Shown here: positions 13,056-24,732 of the stretch, one piece after another | How the letters are laid out: each line of letters opens with the position of its first letter | Position numbering within the stretch: position 1 is the first letter of the stretch | DNA from: Ricinus communis | Lineage: Eukaryota > Streptophyta > Magnoliopsida > Malpighiales > Euphorbiaceae | Length of the DNA stretch: 64,000 bases | NCBI RefSeq assembly: GCF_019578655.1 | Contig: NC_063265.1 | Span: 12,558,501-12,622,500, forward strand | Reading direction: 5' to 3' | Made by a program: the position numbers and the translations under genes | Notes under the pieces: generated by a model | Databases searched by the model: none | What the model saw: only the letters and a program-made list of their open reading frames with translations | What the model was told of the DNA's origin: nothing

Positions 13056-14849
13056 GTGTATTTTTAGTTCTGTGAAGCCAAAAATTAAAAGAAATTTAAT
13101 TTAAACACAAGGGGATAAGCGAGTTTTGAAGAATATTTTTTCTTTTACTGTGACTGAAAAATGGGATTGACCTATATGAATCTTTAGTCTTTGCACGCAC
13201 TTCAAAAAAAGAAAAAATAATCATCGGGTATTTACTGTACTGTGGAGACTGAATACGAAATCGTAATTGATTAGAGAACATGGAATAGCAGTGGATGATT
13301 ATGCAAAGATAAAAAGATTGGTTGTTACAGGGCAGTGTCTTGAACATCTCATTAAAATGAACGGTGAATTCCTGATAAAGGTAAGGAATCATATCCACCT
13401 AGGGACTCTCCATGTTCTCCATAAAAGAATTCAAATTAAAAAAGGAAAAACCCCTTGTCTACAAACACTGCAATACAATCCCACCCTCCGCCCCGCCCCG
13501 CCCCCGGCTCTTTCTCCCTGTCTCTCCCCATCTTTTCTCTGTATAATCAAAGATCTCGCGTCCAACACGCAACCCCAACGTGCAATTTAATTCCCACAGT
13601 ATTCTACTTTTGCTGCTACCCCACCTAAATATATCATTATCCAATCTTTTCTTTCCCATCTCATCCTCGGTCTTTCTTCTTCCCTTACTACTGTTTTTCT
13701 TACCATTCAATTTTCTTATCCTGTCTTGCTCAAATGCCATCACTTCATCGCTAATAAATTTCTTCAGTATGTCCTCCTGACATTAAGACATGAGAGTAAA
13801 ACAGCATCACCCACATCTTTTTCCTTTCTTATTTCTTTCAATTCATGGATAAATAGATTCAGCTTATGAGCTTATTTTAAATTCCTTTACACTTTATTTG
13901 GTAAAAGTGATGATAAGGTGACATAAAATTTATTTATTTTCATAATTAGCACGTAAAATGCCTTGTCCTAGTCACTATTCCCACATCCTATGAAACATAT
14001 GAACCTTGTTTCAGTCTTTTCTCAGTATAGTAACTAGTAGTTACAGTATCTTAGGATAGGGAACATTAATATATAACAGAAGTGAATCGGACCCAGATTA
14101 GAAGAAATAAATACATATAAATGTTGATTTATTATCCGAAGACTGGATCAAGCTCCTTCTAAACCATGCATAATAAAGCAAATTAACAAGAATTATGCAA
14201 GAATAGCCTTCAGAAAACGGAAAGAATTTTCTAACTCTCAAAGGCAGGGGCAGGGGCAGGGACAGGGGAGGCAAAGTGAGCAGTTAAATTAGGATATATA
14301 TATATAAATAAAAATAAAAATAAAAAAGCTGTGCTCTATTTGGCGGCAGAAAGTACCCATAAACTGACCCAATACTTACGCAACAAAATATTTGCACTAA
14401 TCAAGCAGTTGATCAAACCAGTAAGAATAAGATTCACTGCCCTCTGTACAGTGTCAAATTGAAGGTCAAATCTCATTTTCTTGGAAGTTTTCATCCCCAC
14501 CTTCTTCCTCTATCACGTCCTTAACGCTTTGTGGGTGGGGGTGGGGGGTCCTACTTGTTCATCAAATATTTCATTGGTTACCGCTCTTCACCCTTTCCAA
14601 GAAAGAGTAGAGCTTGTTTTTAAATTTTAACTTTTTTGGTTACATTAAATGTTTATTTTTTTTGTTTGGTTCGCTTGATCATATACGTGCATTAACAACG
14701 GTAGACAGCACTGCTTGAAAATATTGCCTTGTTGGATTTTTTTCTTTTGTCGAAAGATAAGATTTCATTAAACAAGCCAATTGCCTTGTTAGATTGCTTT
14801 CTCTATTTAAAGAATGCCCACTCCAAGACTCAATCTCTTTAACACACAC

Positions 14850-14850
<1 letters not shown>
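13056..14850. other. Spacer upstream of MIR164
   Basis: No gene recognised. Notable composition only: a C-rich tract around 13480-13520, a long pyrimidine-rich run at 13500-13780, a purine-rich GGGGCAGG repeat near 14245-14275, and an A/T simple repeat near 14296-14325. A short segment at 14741-14780 (TTTTTTCTTTTGTCGAAAG then a T/A-rich stretch) resembles the 3' end of plant LINEs in reverse orientation, but is too short to call. Confidence 0.4.

Positions 14851-14852
<2 letters not shown>

Positions 14853-14884
<32 letters not shown>
14853..14884 (+). repeat. (TC)n microsatellite before the MIR164 TATA box
   Basis: About 32 bases of TC dinucleotide repeat ending five bases before the TATA box at 14889. 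CT-rich tracts near transcription starts are common in plant promoters. This tract is a likely length-polymorphic site. Confidence 0.9.
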
Positions 14885-14888
<4 letters not shown>

Positions 14889-14897
14889 TATATATAG
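14889..14897 (+). promoter_or_regulatory. Probable TATA box of the MIR164 primary transcript
   Basis: TATATATAG preceded by a pyrimidine tract and followed about 105 bases later by the miR164 hairpin. This predicts a transcription start near 14920-14925. Support is positional; no transcript evidence is available here. Confidence 0.5.
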
Positions 14898-14984
14898 ATG
14901 CATCTGCAGGTTAGCTTCTCTGCTCTTCAACCGTGTATCTTGAATTACGGGGAAGAAGGATCATGCTCATGCATGGCTATATAA

Positions 14985-15090
14985 TGGGTGAGCAGCTCTT
15001 GCTGGAGAAGCAGGGCACGTGCAATTCCTTTCTTTCCCTCTCCGAATTGCACGTGCTCCACTTCTCCAACATGGGTTTCTCCCCTTTCCT
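14985..15090 (+). ncRNA. MIR164: MIR164 precursor hairpin
   Basis: Encodes miR164, which directs cleavage of NAC transcription factor mRNAs (CUC1/CUC2, NAC1, ORE1 classes) and so controls organ boundaries, lateral roots and senescence. The mature 21-mer occupies 15003-15023, starting TGGAGAAGCAGGGCACG and ending TGCA. It matches the canonical miR164a/b sequence as I know it. The star strand is at about 15050-15070 (CACGTGCTCCACTTCTCCAA). The two arms pair along the whole duplex with two mismatches and one G-U wobble near the centre, and pairing extends through GCAATT/AATTGC to a pyrimidine-rich loop at about 15027-15044. Short open frames across this stretch are incidental. The locus lies between eL22 and the uL18-like gene, where Arabidopsis carries MIR164C (from memory, AT5G27807). 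Confidence 0.95.
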
Positions 15091-15129
15091 CTACAGCATT
15101 GGCCATTCCTCTGTAATGAACTAGGTATG

Positions 15130-18100
15130 CAATGCACCAGATTGGGTAGGTTAAACTTCTTCTTTCTCAATAGTTATGGCCTTTTAACTCTAGTCTGTTT
15201 CTATAAGGTAGCAGGTATCAGGTATAAAATTACTTTACAGTGTGCAAATTTTACAGTATAGTATAAGTATATAGTACATAGTAACTTGTCATTTTTCAAT
15301 TTCCCTTTTTAAAATAACTATTTGGTGGCAAATGCATTGGCTATATTTAGGAGAAGAGGGAGATGTATATAGATATGCAGTACATGTTTCTTTTAAAAAT
15401 AACAGTACCTGAGGACCACACCATCTTAACTTTGCTGTATGGCTGAAGGCCTACATATTAACTGTTTCTCTGCAATGGACAATGCCAAAAGATTGCAATT
15501 GCATGCTGCCCTACGAGATTATTGATAAAGTGAAAGGAGCAGAATCTTTTTATTTTCTTTCCAAGTTTTCTCAAGTTAATATTTATTGTGTCAAATATAT
15601 AGGTACGGTAAGCAGATTATTGTGCATGTTTTCTACTTCCATGTGTGAATATCTTAACTTCACTGAGAGTTAATCAACTCTTTCTTTATGTTATTTCCTT
15701 TACTTTCTGTGCTTTAAAGTAGTCATTAGAGCTCCTAATTAAGATTTAGCCCTCCAAGTCAGTTATAGTCTTTGGCATTAGTTACTTCGTTTCTTGAGAT
15801 TTCTTAAATTAACTATAATAGAGGAGTAGCTTACTTCAAATTATCTCAGTGCAGCAGTACAAACAAATTACTTTCTTTATATGTTTATAAACTAATTACT
15901 AAATTTTCAAGGTGTTAAGCTATTTAAACTACACAGTTCTCTTTAAGTAAGGACTGTGAGATGCAAATTGAGCAACGTGCTAGATTGCAAGTTAAGTTGC
16001 TAAACCATTTTCTTAAACGTGATGTTAAATTTCATAATTCCACTTGGAATAATCAATTTAGCCGACCCTTTTAGTATACATGCGTGTAATTAATTCTATG
16101 TTCACTAAAAGAGATTGATGTACAGTCAGATGGGTGATGCAAAAAGCTGTACTTAAGCTTGGTCACATATGTAGTTTATAGTACGGATCAGTTTTAAGAG
16201 TAACCCTAAGCAAAGTTACACACGTCAGAAGCCGTTCAAACTGGCAGGGAGGAGCAAGTGTTAATAGATGGCGTATTGGCTAGATTTGGCAGTCAAAAAA
16301 GAAGGGAAGGGGGTCAATAATTTTCCTTAGAAAGTGGGGGATTTTGTTTATTTTATTTATTGTTTTCTTGCAAGTTTGATGGGCAATATAAAGAGGTGTT
16401 GGAAATTGAAATGGTGGGGGAAGACTGGAGAGGGGACAAAGACAGTGCTGAATTGAAGATCCTCAAAATGCAAGCAACATTGCTCAAGTAAACAACAATT
16501 TGACAGTGAGGAGAGAATATATATGTGTATATATATATATATATATCTCTGGTGTGAGAGTGAGCCTCTGGACACGCAATGCACGAATGCCGAGACTTGG
16601 AAAATAGAAAAGAAATTTGCTTTGAGACAATGATTATGTCACATGATGCCAGGATATAGATACCTCATGTTTCTTATTTCTCTACATAGATTCTCTTCAT
16701 TTATATACGTAGATTTTAGCAAGCAATCCAACAATTTTTGTTCTTCGACCTAATTGATCCATCTGGATGCAGTGACAAGTAAACCATTCATGCTGAGAGG
16801 TGGTTAATTCAACTTCCCGCACAGCATCCCCATTGAACTTACAAAATGCAAGGAGTAAATTATTTGCTTTAAATTCCCAATAGGAGCTTGTCATGAGATG
16901 AACACAAATACATAGTCATCTCTTTTGTTAGACCTGGCCACAGATGCTTCCAACTCAAATCTAAAATCTGGTTTTCCACAATTTCATGAATCGGCTTGGA
17001 ATTTAAAACAAAAGGAACCTCTCAATCCAACCCGAATCGGTTTTAATTGTGAATTTGGATTTTAACATAATACATTGATTAATAGCAAATTTTATACAGG
17101 TTTCAGAATTGTTTTCAAGATTTCTTTCATAAGACAATACGAGTGGTGGTTTTTTATATCGATATGGCTTGGCATCATGAAGGAACTTCCCAAGTAAAAC
17201 CAGATTATAGTTATGCCTCAAATTACTGTTCTTCTTCAAGTTTAGATTGATTAGTTGATTCCCAACGCCCTGCATTGTTTTAAAATAGATCCATTCTTTG
17301 AGGGCTAAAAAGGCCTGAAACTCAATGCGAGCTGTAATTGGTGAAGTCGAGTAATTATTTGAGAGGAATTTGGCAACAGCAGATGTGCGAGTAAGGTGTA
17401 ATGTTACAGTAGGAAATGGAGCTGATGCTGAAAGTCATGCATATATCAGCATTAAATCTCACTATAAATCATTAAAACCTTGAGAGGCAAATAGGGCACT
17501 AAATCCAATCTACAAGCAAGCTGTACTTGCAGATATTAGATTTCTAAAACTAGAAGAACTGCATTTCATGTCACAAGCATAACACAAAAGTGGGATGCAA
17601 CAACAGCTTAGTACAAGACTCAAAGTAAATAGTTTTTTTTTTTTACCAGAAGGTATTAGTAAATGTAATTCTTTTTTACTATTCTTAAATAATTTTAATA
17701 AGTAATGTTTAGAATTTTATAAAGATTTTATTGAATCAATAATAAAAAAATCTTTAAGGAAAAAGTTAAATTATTATTATAAACTATCACATCTTAAAAT
17801 TCACACTAAATTTGTTATTATTTCTTTTTAAAGTTGATTTTTTCAAATTCTTTTAATATTCTAACACAAAACTCTTTTTAAATGAAAAAGTCTAAATTAT
17901 TCATTATTTTTTAGTTATTATCAGAATATCCATTGCTCGATAAAACCAGAATAATTATATTTTTTATTTATTAAACATGAAAAAAAAAATTAGTTACTTT
18001 AATATAATATAAGTAATATATGATCATTTTAAAAGATATATATGTTTAAAGATAACAGTCGGATTTTTCTCGTGTATTAAGTAAATTCTAGTGAGATTGA

Positions 18101-18230
18101 TTCAAGTAGATTTAAAAGAATTTAGAACGGGTTTGAGATTTAATTTTATTTTCTGTGTTAGGTTCGAATTTGAACACGTGAATACTCGATATAAATGGAT
18201 AGACCCATTAAATTTTATATTTATATTTTT
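15130..18230. other. Spacer downstream of MIR164
   Basis: Presumably holds the remainder of the pri-miR164 transcript in its first part. No protein gene, second microRNA or tRNA is recognisable. A (TA)n run occurs at about 16527-16545. Composition turns strongly AT-rich after 17630. Confidence 0.4.
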
Positions 18231-18245
18231 ATCATTTTATTCCTC

Positions 18246-18301
18246 ATGAGATTTGAACCCGAGACTTTTTATAGAAAGACAAATATTACCACTAAGCCAT
18301 T
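18246..18301 (-). repeat. tRNA-like A-box/B-box pair, possible SINE head
   Basis: Read on the minus strand, TGGCTTAGTGGTA (about 18299 down to 18287) fits the pol III A box. CTCGGGTTCAAATCTC (about 18264 down to 18249) fits the B box. Their spacing is that of a tRNA gene. The flanks do not fold into a cloverleaf that I can see, so an active tRNA is unlikely. Plant SINEs carry this arrangement at their 5' end, and the tail would run toward 18060. Ends and target-site duplication were not identified. Confidence 0.4.
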
Positions 18302-18361
18302 TAATGATCTTTATTAAAATGACACATACATATATACACATATACATACATACTTGTTTAG

Positions 18362-18394
<33 letters not shown>

Positions 18395-18560
18395 AAGTGA
18401 AATAATAAAAAATTAACAATTATGAATTTTTATTAGTTTTGTTGTCAATGAAAATTAAATTTACTTATTAGTAAAAAAATATATCATTTAGAAAATATTA
18501 TTAGCAGTATCCAATTTATTAATATTTTTAACTTACAATTTTGTAACATTAATAATGACA

Positions 18561-18598
<38 letters not shown>

Positions 18599-19290
18599 TA
18601 AATAATTTTTATTAATAATGTATTTCTTAACTAATTAATATATTTTTTAATTAATATATTTTAATAAAATCAATATTACGTTTTAATCATTGTAACTGTT
18701 AGCAGTTTATTCATACGTTAAAATATAAAAAGAAGCTTATAAAGTTTTTTTATTAATAAATTTAATATTATTTATCGAAAAAAGTATAAAAAAAACTAAA
18801 TTGCGTTAACAAATTATTGCAATATTTCATTTAAAAATATTAACATTATTAATTTATAATTATATAGTGCTAATATAATATTAATTATATTTATTAAATA
18901 ATTTTAGTTAATTTTATATTTTTGACTAATTAAAATGCTATAGAAAATCTATATTATTATATAATAAAATTAAAATTTTAATCTCATATTCTGAATTTAA
19001 TTAATAAATCTAATTTGTATTATTAAAAATTAACAATAAATATATATATTGCATTGTTATATATAGAAATAGTTTTTAAATTTAAATATATTATATAATT
19101 TTTAATTTTTATTTCTGTAATAATAAAATTTAATATTTTATATAAAAATAGAAGTATTATACTAAATTTATTAATAAATTAAAAAATATATTGAACGTAG
19201 CTTTCTATTAGTTTTAAGATAATTTATATAATTTTAAATAAAATTATGTAGTTTTTTTGAATAATCTACGTAATTTTGATATTCCAAGCT
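18302..19290. other. Extremely AT-rich intergenic block
   Basis: Contains TA-dinucleotide runs (about 18370-18395 and 18567-18594) and long A/T stretches without any coding or RNA signature. Composition changes sharply at about 19270, where the leader of the next gene begins. Confidence 0.6.
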
Positions 19291-19299
19291 AAAAGAGAA

Positions 19300-21227
19300 T
19301 ATGGCAGACTAAACCCTAATTCCATTCTCCTCTAGTCTCAAACTCAAATTAGCTCTCTCAAAGCGTCCTCCACCCTCGCAAACCCTCGTGTCATCGCCGA
19401 CTTTGCTGCCGTTCCCATTGCTGTTGCTGCCATTCCCGTTTCTGCCATTTCCGTCGCCCTTGCTGCAGCCGTCGCTTGCTGCCGTCGTTGTCAGCCGCTG
19501 CTCCAGTCTTCTCAGTCGTTGCTGCCGTCTTCTCAGGTATTATTGTTGTTTTAATACACTTCTATGGTGTTTTAGCAGAATTACAGACCCTGCCTTCTGC
19601 GGTAATTTTTATTTGATTTTCTTGGCAATATGTCGACTTGATGCTAATTAATCCTGTCGTTTAGAATCTATTGGTTTGCATGATTTTCATTTATTAATGA
19701 GATTGCAGGACTTTGAACATGCAATTTTTTCAGCATATTTTGAACTAGTTGGCCTTTGAAGGCTCTTGTGAATTTATTGTTATGAATTTGTTTGTTCTGG
19801 TGAGATTGAGTTACTGAGAAAGAAATGAATATGAATGTTAAGAAAATACATAAAGGTTGGCTGGACCATACTTTGTTTGCATAAGAGTTTCTCTGTTAAC
19901 ATCATTAACTCATGGATTTTGAGGTGATTTAAATTACATATATATCATCGATAAGGGAATTCTTTTGTGCAATTACTTGTCATTTGTGTAATTGCATTAA
20001 CTAAAATGCGTGTGATTGAATATTCATGCTGTATATATTATCGAAAAGGGAATCCTTTGCCAAGATCGTTTGTAATGATACAGGAGAATGATCATAATTA
20101 ATGATTTTGGTTTTGAATACTAACTTTCCTTTTTCTTTTCTTTTTAAGGGCTGACAACTTTAATGGGTGGGGTTCTATGAGTAGAATTTGAATGTCAAAT
20201 TTGATATTTCGATAAAAATACAACAGCCAAAGTGACCTGGATAAGATCAAATGTGTATTTAACACTTCTTCAGTGGACATTATCAGTGCTTTTCATTTTT
20301 TAGTGACATCATTAGAACTTTCTTCTTTTTCTTTTTACTTATTCAGCATATCTTTGTTCTTCCAATCAGTTTGTTCGATGTCGATACTTTTGTGTCCTTT
20401 CATGCAATTGCTTAATTTCATCAGTAGATATGTAGAGTAATTTAGTTTAGATAACAATGAATGCATATAATAAGTCCATCTGCTTAAGTAGGTATTAACT
20501 TTGAGATCTTTGGAGAAGCCTTGCTTTCCCAGAGAGTTTAAGTTAAGTGTGATTCATGATTCTGTCTCTTTGTGTGTGTACAAGGTATGTAAGGGTGTAT
20601 TAGGCTTCAACAACTTAAAAAATGATGAATTTGTAACTGAATCCTAGCCCACACATTAATTGCTATGCTCTCTAAGGCTATATTGTTTTACTATTCTAGC
20701 AGTCTCTTTCGAAATCCGAGTTAATTAAGACTGCTGATATCTTCTTATATCTTGTACTGCTGTCTTGTGGGTTGATTTATTCAATGACCTGGTTGGATTT
20801 GTACTTTATTTTTTTTAATCGAATGAAATGGTAAAAGATGTGTAATATCTTTGTGTTTACTGCAAATAGTCAAGTGAATTTGAACTGCTACCAATGGGGA
20901 ATCAGAGTAATTCATTTGCATTTCAGACGACAAGGACATTGAGAACTTAGGTCTCATATCACACAGTGGTTCAGTTTATGTGTTTTGGAGGTTACAATCT
21001 GCATTTAACCACTTCAAACAAGTTTTAGGTCTGCTAATTGAATCATGTAATTGAGCACTTTCATATAGAACTCAGGTGTTTTTCTTTTCACTTCAAATTT
21101 TTAGGTCTGCTCTTTATCTTCACCATTTACAGGCAAAACTTGTTGCATTTTCCTCTAAGATCATTGACCCTAGTTTAAATTATTCTTGCCTCTGCGCTTG
21201 TTGGCAATTGGTTGCAGAGAAAGAGAG
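19300..21227 (+). other. 5' leader exon and long leader intron of the uL18-like gene
   Basis: About 19300-19535 is C/T-rich and CG-containing, unlike its AT-rich surroundings, and ends in a good donor (TTCTCAG|GTATTATTG). A good acceptor (TTGGTTGCAG) sits at 21216-21217, eleven bases before the uL18-like ATG. I infer an untranslated first exon and an intron of about 1.7 kb, a layout known for plant housekeeping genes with intron-boosted expression. The open stretch beginning at 19388 has no ATG start and a low-complexity Leu/Pro/Ser translation, so it is not called as a gene. Other upstream exons cannot be excluded. Confidence 0.55.
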
Positions 21228-21575
21228 ATGGTTATTCCACCACCAGTTAAGTGGCCACCTAGAGTTGCAGATTTTCTGAAACCCTATGTCCTGAAGATGC
21301 ACTTCACGAACAAGTTTGTTAGTGCCCAAGTTATCCACTCACCGAGTGCTACAGTGGCATGTTCAGCAAGCTCACAAGAGAAGGCTTTGAGGCCAAGCAT
21401 GGAAAATACCCGGGATGTAGCAGCTGCAGCCAAAATTGGGAAAATACTGGGAGAGCGGCTGCTGGTCAAGGGCATACCTGCTATTTCTGTTTTCCTGAAG
21501 AGAGAACAGAAATATCATGGAAAGGTGAAAGCTGTGGTTGATTCTGTAAGAGAATCTGGTGTCAAACTACTTTAA
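21228..21575 (+). CDS. Ribosomal protein L18p/L5e (uL18) family protein
   Basis: Single coding exon of 115 residues, beginning MVIPPPVKWPPRVADFLKPY. It is a compact uL18-fold protein: the segment from about residue 15 (VLKMHFTNKFVSAQVIHSPS) through ATVACSASSQEKALR, AAAAKIGKILGERLLVKGI and FLKREQKYHGKVKAVVDSVRESG follows the bacterial-type L18p pattern (RNA-binding beta strands, then a helix and the G.V...D..R..G end). Plant genomes encode several such short L18p proteins, usually assigned to organelle ribosomes or with unknown role. No obvious long transit peptide is present, so location is uncertain. The start is the first ATG after the leader-intron acceptor. The position next to the folate-receptor-like gene matches what I recall for AT5G27820. 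Confidence 0.88.
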   Translation: MVIPPPVKWPPRVADFLKPYVLKMHFTNKFVSAQVIHSPSATVACSASSQEKALRPSMENTRDVAAAAKIGKILGERLLVKGIPAISVFLKREQKYHGKVKAVVDSVRESGVKLL

Positions 21576-21599
21576 ACTGAGCTGGAGAAAATATCTAAT

Positions 21600-23660
21600 T
21601 TTTTTTTTGTTAAAACTATAGTTTCAAAGAGTCCTGCTTAGTCCTGAAAGGGTTACTTGGGGGAGATCAATGAGACAATGGATAATGGTTTATCTTTGTT
21701 CTAGATGCTATTCTGTTGGGGTCACGTGTTATAAACGTACTTTATCATTTCAAAGTATGGGATCACGAAAAAGACTAGTTTGGAGAACAATTCTTTAATT
21801 TTCAGCCGCTGGAAACCTATCGTGGGATAGATATTGTTTGTAGGGATAGTTTTGTGATCTGTAGTGAGTAAATGGCAGCAGCAACAGCATCACTGCTGGT
21901 GCATAACTGGGTCTAGTATATTCGTTACTCCACATAGTTGTCCAATGTTTCTCCCTGGCTGATAGGTTTTATGACGTGGGAGCACATCACCTCACTAATT
22001 TAGTTTAATGCAGCTAGCTGCTTCCAATGTTGTTAAAAGCCCCGAAACCAATCCAGTGAGCAGCAGTGGTTTTTCACTATGCCATTCAGGAGGAGCTGAA
22101 ATGTAAATACCCAGTGGGCTGTTCTGTATTTATTGATTGTAATAAAAAAAAAAAATTGAATTCAAAATAAATACAAGGTTATTCTGATATTATTTCATTT
22201 AATTTCTACAGTGCTATCGGCAGGAGAATAATTAAAGTAGATTATACCTCTCTTAAAGAATTTCTATATTGTGGCTTTGGTTAATAAAATTAATTAGGTA
22301 GACTTGATGTTTATTATACACTTAAGAAAGCATTCTTGACCATCCGCTAAAGCAACGGAGACAAGACAAAGAAAGGTTAATTATTGATAGCGATATTAAA
22401 TATTTATTTATAGATAATATTTGGGCCTATAACATTTTAATTTATTTTCCCATAATAAGTTGATAGTAAGGCATAAAAAAGCAAGTGGGGTATGGGTGGA
22501 GTGATGCTGGTTGGGGGAGTCGTCTTTTGAGGTAGCAAAAACGAAGACCCAATTAGTGTCACTGAAGATTATTACTCTTGTCGTTCATGGAAGAGACTTT
22601 TGTGCCACTATCTCATCTCTTCGTACCGCCCTCCTGAGATGTCATGCTACTTCTCGCGATATGTATTCTTTTTTATTTATTTATTATTATTATTATTAAT
22701 TAATATAAAAGAAATTAGATATCGTCATATGATAATAATTGTTTGTTTACATAAGCTTAATAATATTATATGTCACGTTTGTCATGAGATATATTTTGTA
22801 GCTTCATGAATTTGATTTAGTTTTCAATGAATGAAAAATCCCTTGATTTATAAATAATATTTAATTAAATGAATATTCCCTTTTTCTATTTTTTCAACAT
22901 AATAAGAACTCTTAAAAGTTTTTCAATTTTTTTTTCTATTTTAATAACAATTGTAAGAAAAAAATATTGTCAACAGGAAGTTGAGACTTCTAGATATTAT
23001 ATCACATGATACATAGCAAAATATAAAGCTATATAATACTAATTCTTCAATTAAATAATGCAAGTCTCTCTTATTTAAATACTTCAAATTGTAGAATTTG
23101 CAATCAAATGCATGAATGTGTCTCTGTTTTCTAATTATTTTCTGCCTATTGACATCAGGGATTCTTTTCTCATGAAATTGATCATTTGATTTAACAAAAA
23201 ACACAAAGCTTATCTGGACAAGCATGGTGTGTCACTAATAGATAAATTTAAATTATTATAATACCTTATCAACCTATATTTATTTTCTTTCCACTAAATA
23301 TTAGCTCTTATTTCTTTTGTTTTTGTATTTATTTTTCAAATATTCAAAGAGTATGTGAATAATTATTCAAGTTTTAATTTTAAAAATATATCTTATAATT
23401 GATAAATCAATATACAAACTTTTAATTATTAGCAAAAGATAGTATTTCATCATATAATCAATGAGTTGTACTATTATAGCTTTTTTCACATAGTATTTAT
23501 ATTATATTTAAAAAAAAATTAAAAAATATGTTTATTTCCCAATTAAGAAGTATTTTTTTGATAGCAAAAGGCAATATTTTACAATAATTAAATATTTTTA
23601 AAAAGTTATAATTTTATAATCAATACATTTTAAAATTTCAAATGCATTTTTTGAAATTTT
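21600..23660. other. uL18-like 3' region and AT-rich spacer
   Basis: 21576-22150 is the likely 3' untranslated region, ending near an A-run at 22141-22155. From 22160 to 23660 the DNA is AT-rich and I find no gene, RNA or repeat with recognisable ends. Confidence 0.45.
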
Positions 23661-23674
23661 TTTTTAATTTATAG

Positions 23675-24388
23675 ATCAATTTGCCCCTCAACTTAGAGTT
23701 GACTAATTCATTCCGCTTTTAAATTTTTGGTAAATTTCACCCACTAACTACTAACTGGGTAAAAAGGTTTAATTCAATCTAAATTTCTATAAAATTAAGA
23801 AATTAAACTTTATGCATAATAGAAAGCAAGTGAATGGAGGACCTAATAAATAAGTAAAGTTCATTTTAGTTCTTAAACTTTATATTATGTATTAAACTTA
23901 GTAAAATAATTTGTATAATAAATTTTTTATTTTGATATGACCTAATAATAATATCTAACAAAAATAATTAAATTTTTATTTTTAATAAAAAATCTAAATC
24001 AAATAATAAAATTAAACTCATATAAATTTAAAATTTTACTAAAATTAGAAAAATTGATTTTTTTAAAATAATTAATATTTTTAGCATAATTTAGTCAAAT
24101 AAATAAAAAAATTAGTAATTACTATTATTTAATCTAAATTATTTAATATTTTTATTATAATTGAATTTAATACTTAATATAAAATTTTAAGAATTAAATT
24201 AAATTTTATTAATTGATTAAGTCTTTTAATTGAAATTTTATTTGCTTTGCATGTGGATTTATTATCTTAATTTTATAAAAATTTAAACTGAATTTGCTAT
24301 TTTTACTAAATTAGTGGATAAATTAGCTAAAATTTTAAAATCTAATTAAAATTGGCCACTCATTTCAAATTGAAGAGGCAAATTGACC
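23675..24388. repeat. Non-autonomous foldback/MITE-like element with long imperfect terminal inverted repeats
   Basis: The left end reads GATCAATTTGCCCCTCAACTT (from 23675). The reverse complement of the right end (24388 inward) reads GGTCAATTTGCCTCTTCAATTTG. The match continues inward for well over 100 bases with mismatches: the left segment with CCCACTAACTA...TAAATTTCTATAAAATTAAGAA (about 23735-23810) pairs with the right segment around 24235-24340. The whole is about 714 bp, AT-rich and non-coding. Long terminal inverted repeats with no coding capacity fit a foldback or MULE/hAT-derived MITE. I did not find an unambiguous target-site duplication, so family and exact ends are uncertain. Confidence 0.6.
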
Positions 24389-24594
24389 ATGACACCGTAT
24401 ATTTTCTTTGATTTATTGACAACAGTAAATATCTTGCTACGATAAAATCCGACAAATTGATCATAGCGAAAGGCGGCTAACAATCTAGACCAGATAATCT
24501 TGTAAATACTACCCGAACACAGGGGCATTCTCATTCATTTTGAAAAATGTTGAGGATATTTTGGTACTTAGCCATACCTCAGATAATGACCTAT

Positions 24595-24732
24595 CACGTG
24601 ATATGGTGTCTCTCCCATCTCTTTAAAGCCACGTCTCACTTCTCTCATTCGTACCTCCCCGGTACGTGGTCCCCACATTTCACATCGATCTTATCTCAAT
24701 AGACGTGGCTCTCGATCGAGTGCCCACGTCGA
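24595..24732 (+). promoter_or_regulatory. Cluster of ACGT-core (ABRE/G-box) elements upstream of DRM1
   Basis: Within about 140 bases are a palindromic CACGTG (24595-24600), CCACGTCT (about 24629), TACGTGGT (24663), GACGTGGC (24703-24709) and CCCACGTCGAC (24724). These are binding sites for bZIP (ABF/AREB) and bHLH (PIF-type) factors. The cluster ends about 200 bases before the DRM1 ATG, with a TATA-like TTTAAATA at about 24818. Family members are known to respond to dormancy, sugar, ABA and light/dark; this cluster gives a plausible sequence basis. Confidence 0.65.

Noticed and set aside
13450..13780. C-rich/pyrimidine-rich tract as a coding exon
   Set aside because: Both strands give low-complexity translations; there is no ATG context or splice support.
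14933..15261. Open frames over the miR164 hairpin on both strands
   Set aside because: They arise from the inverted repeat of the microRNA precursor, lack similarity to any protein family and do not start at a favourable leader position.
18246..18301. Functional tRNA gene
   Set aside because: A and B boxes are present, but I cannot fold an acceptor stem or a proper anticodon arm around them.
19388..19651. Leu/Pro/Ser-rich open stretch at the start of the uL18-like transcript
   Set aside because: No ATG start and low-complexity translation; it is better explained as CT-rich untranslated leader running into an intron.
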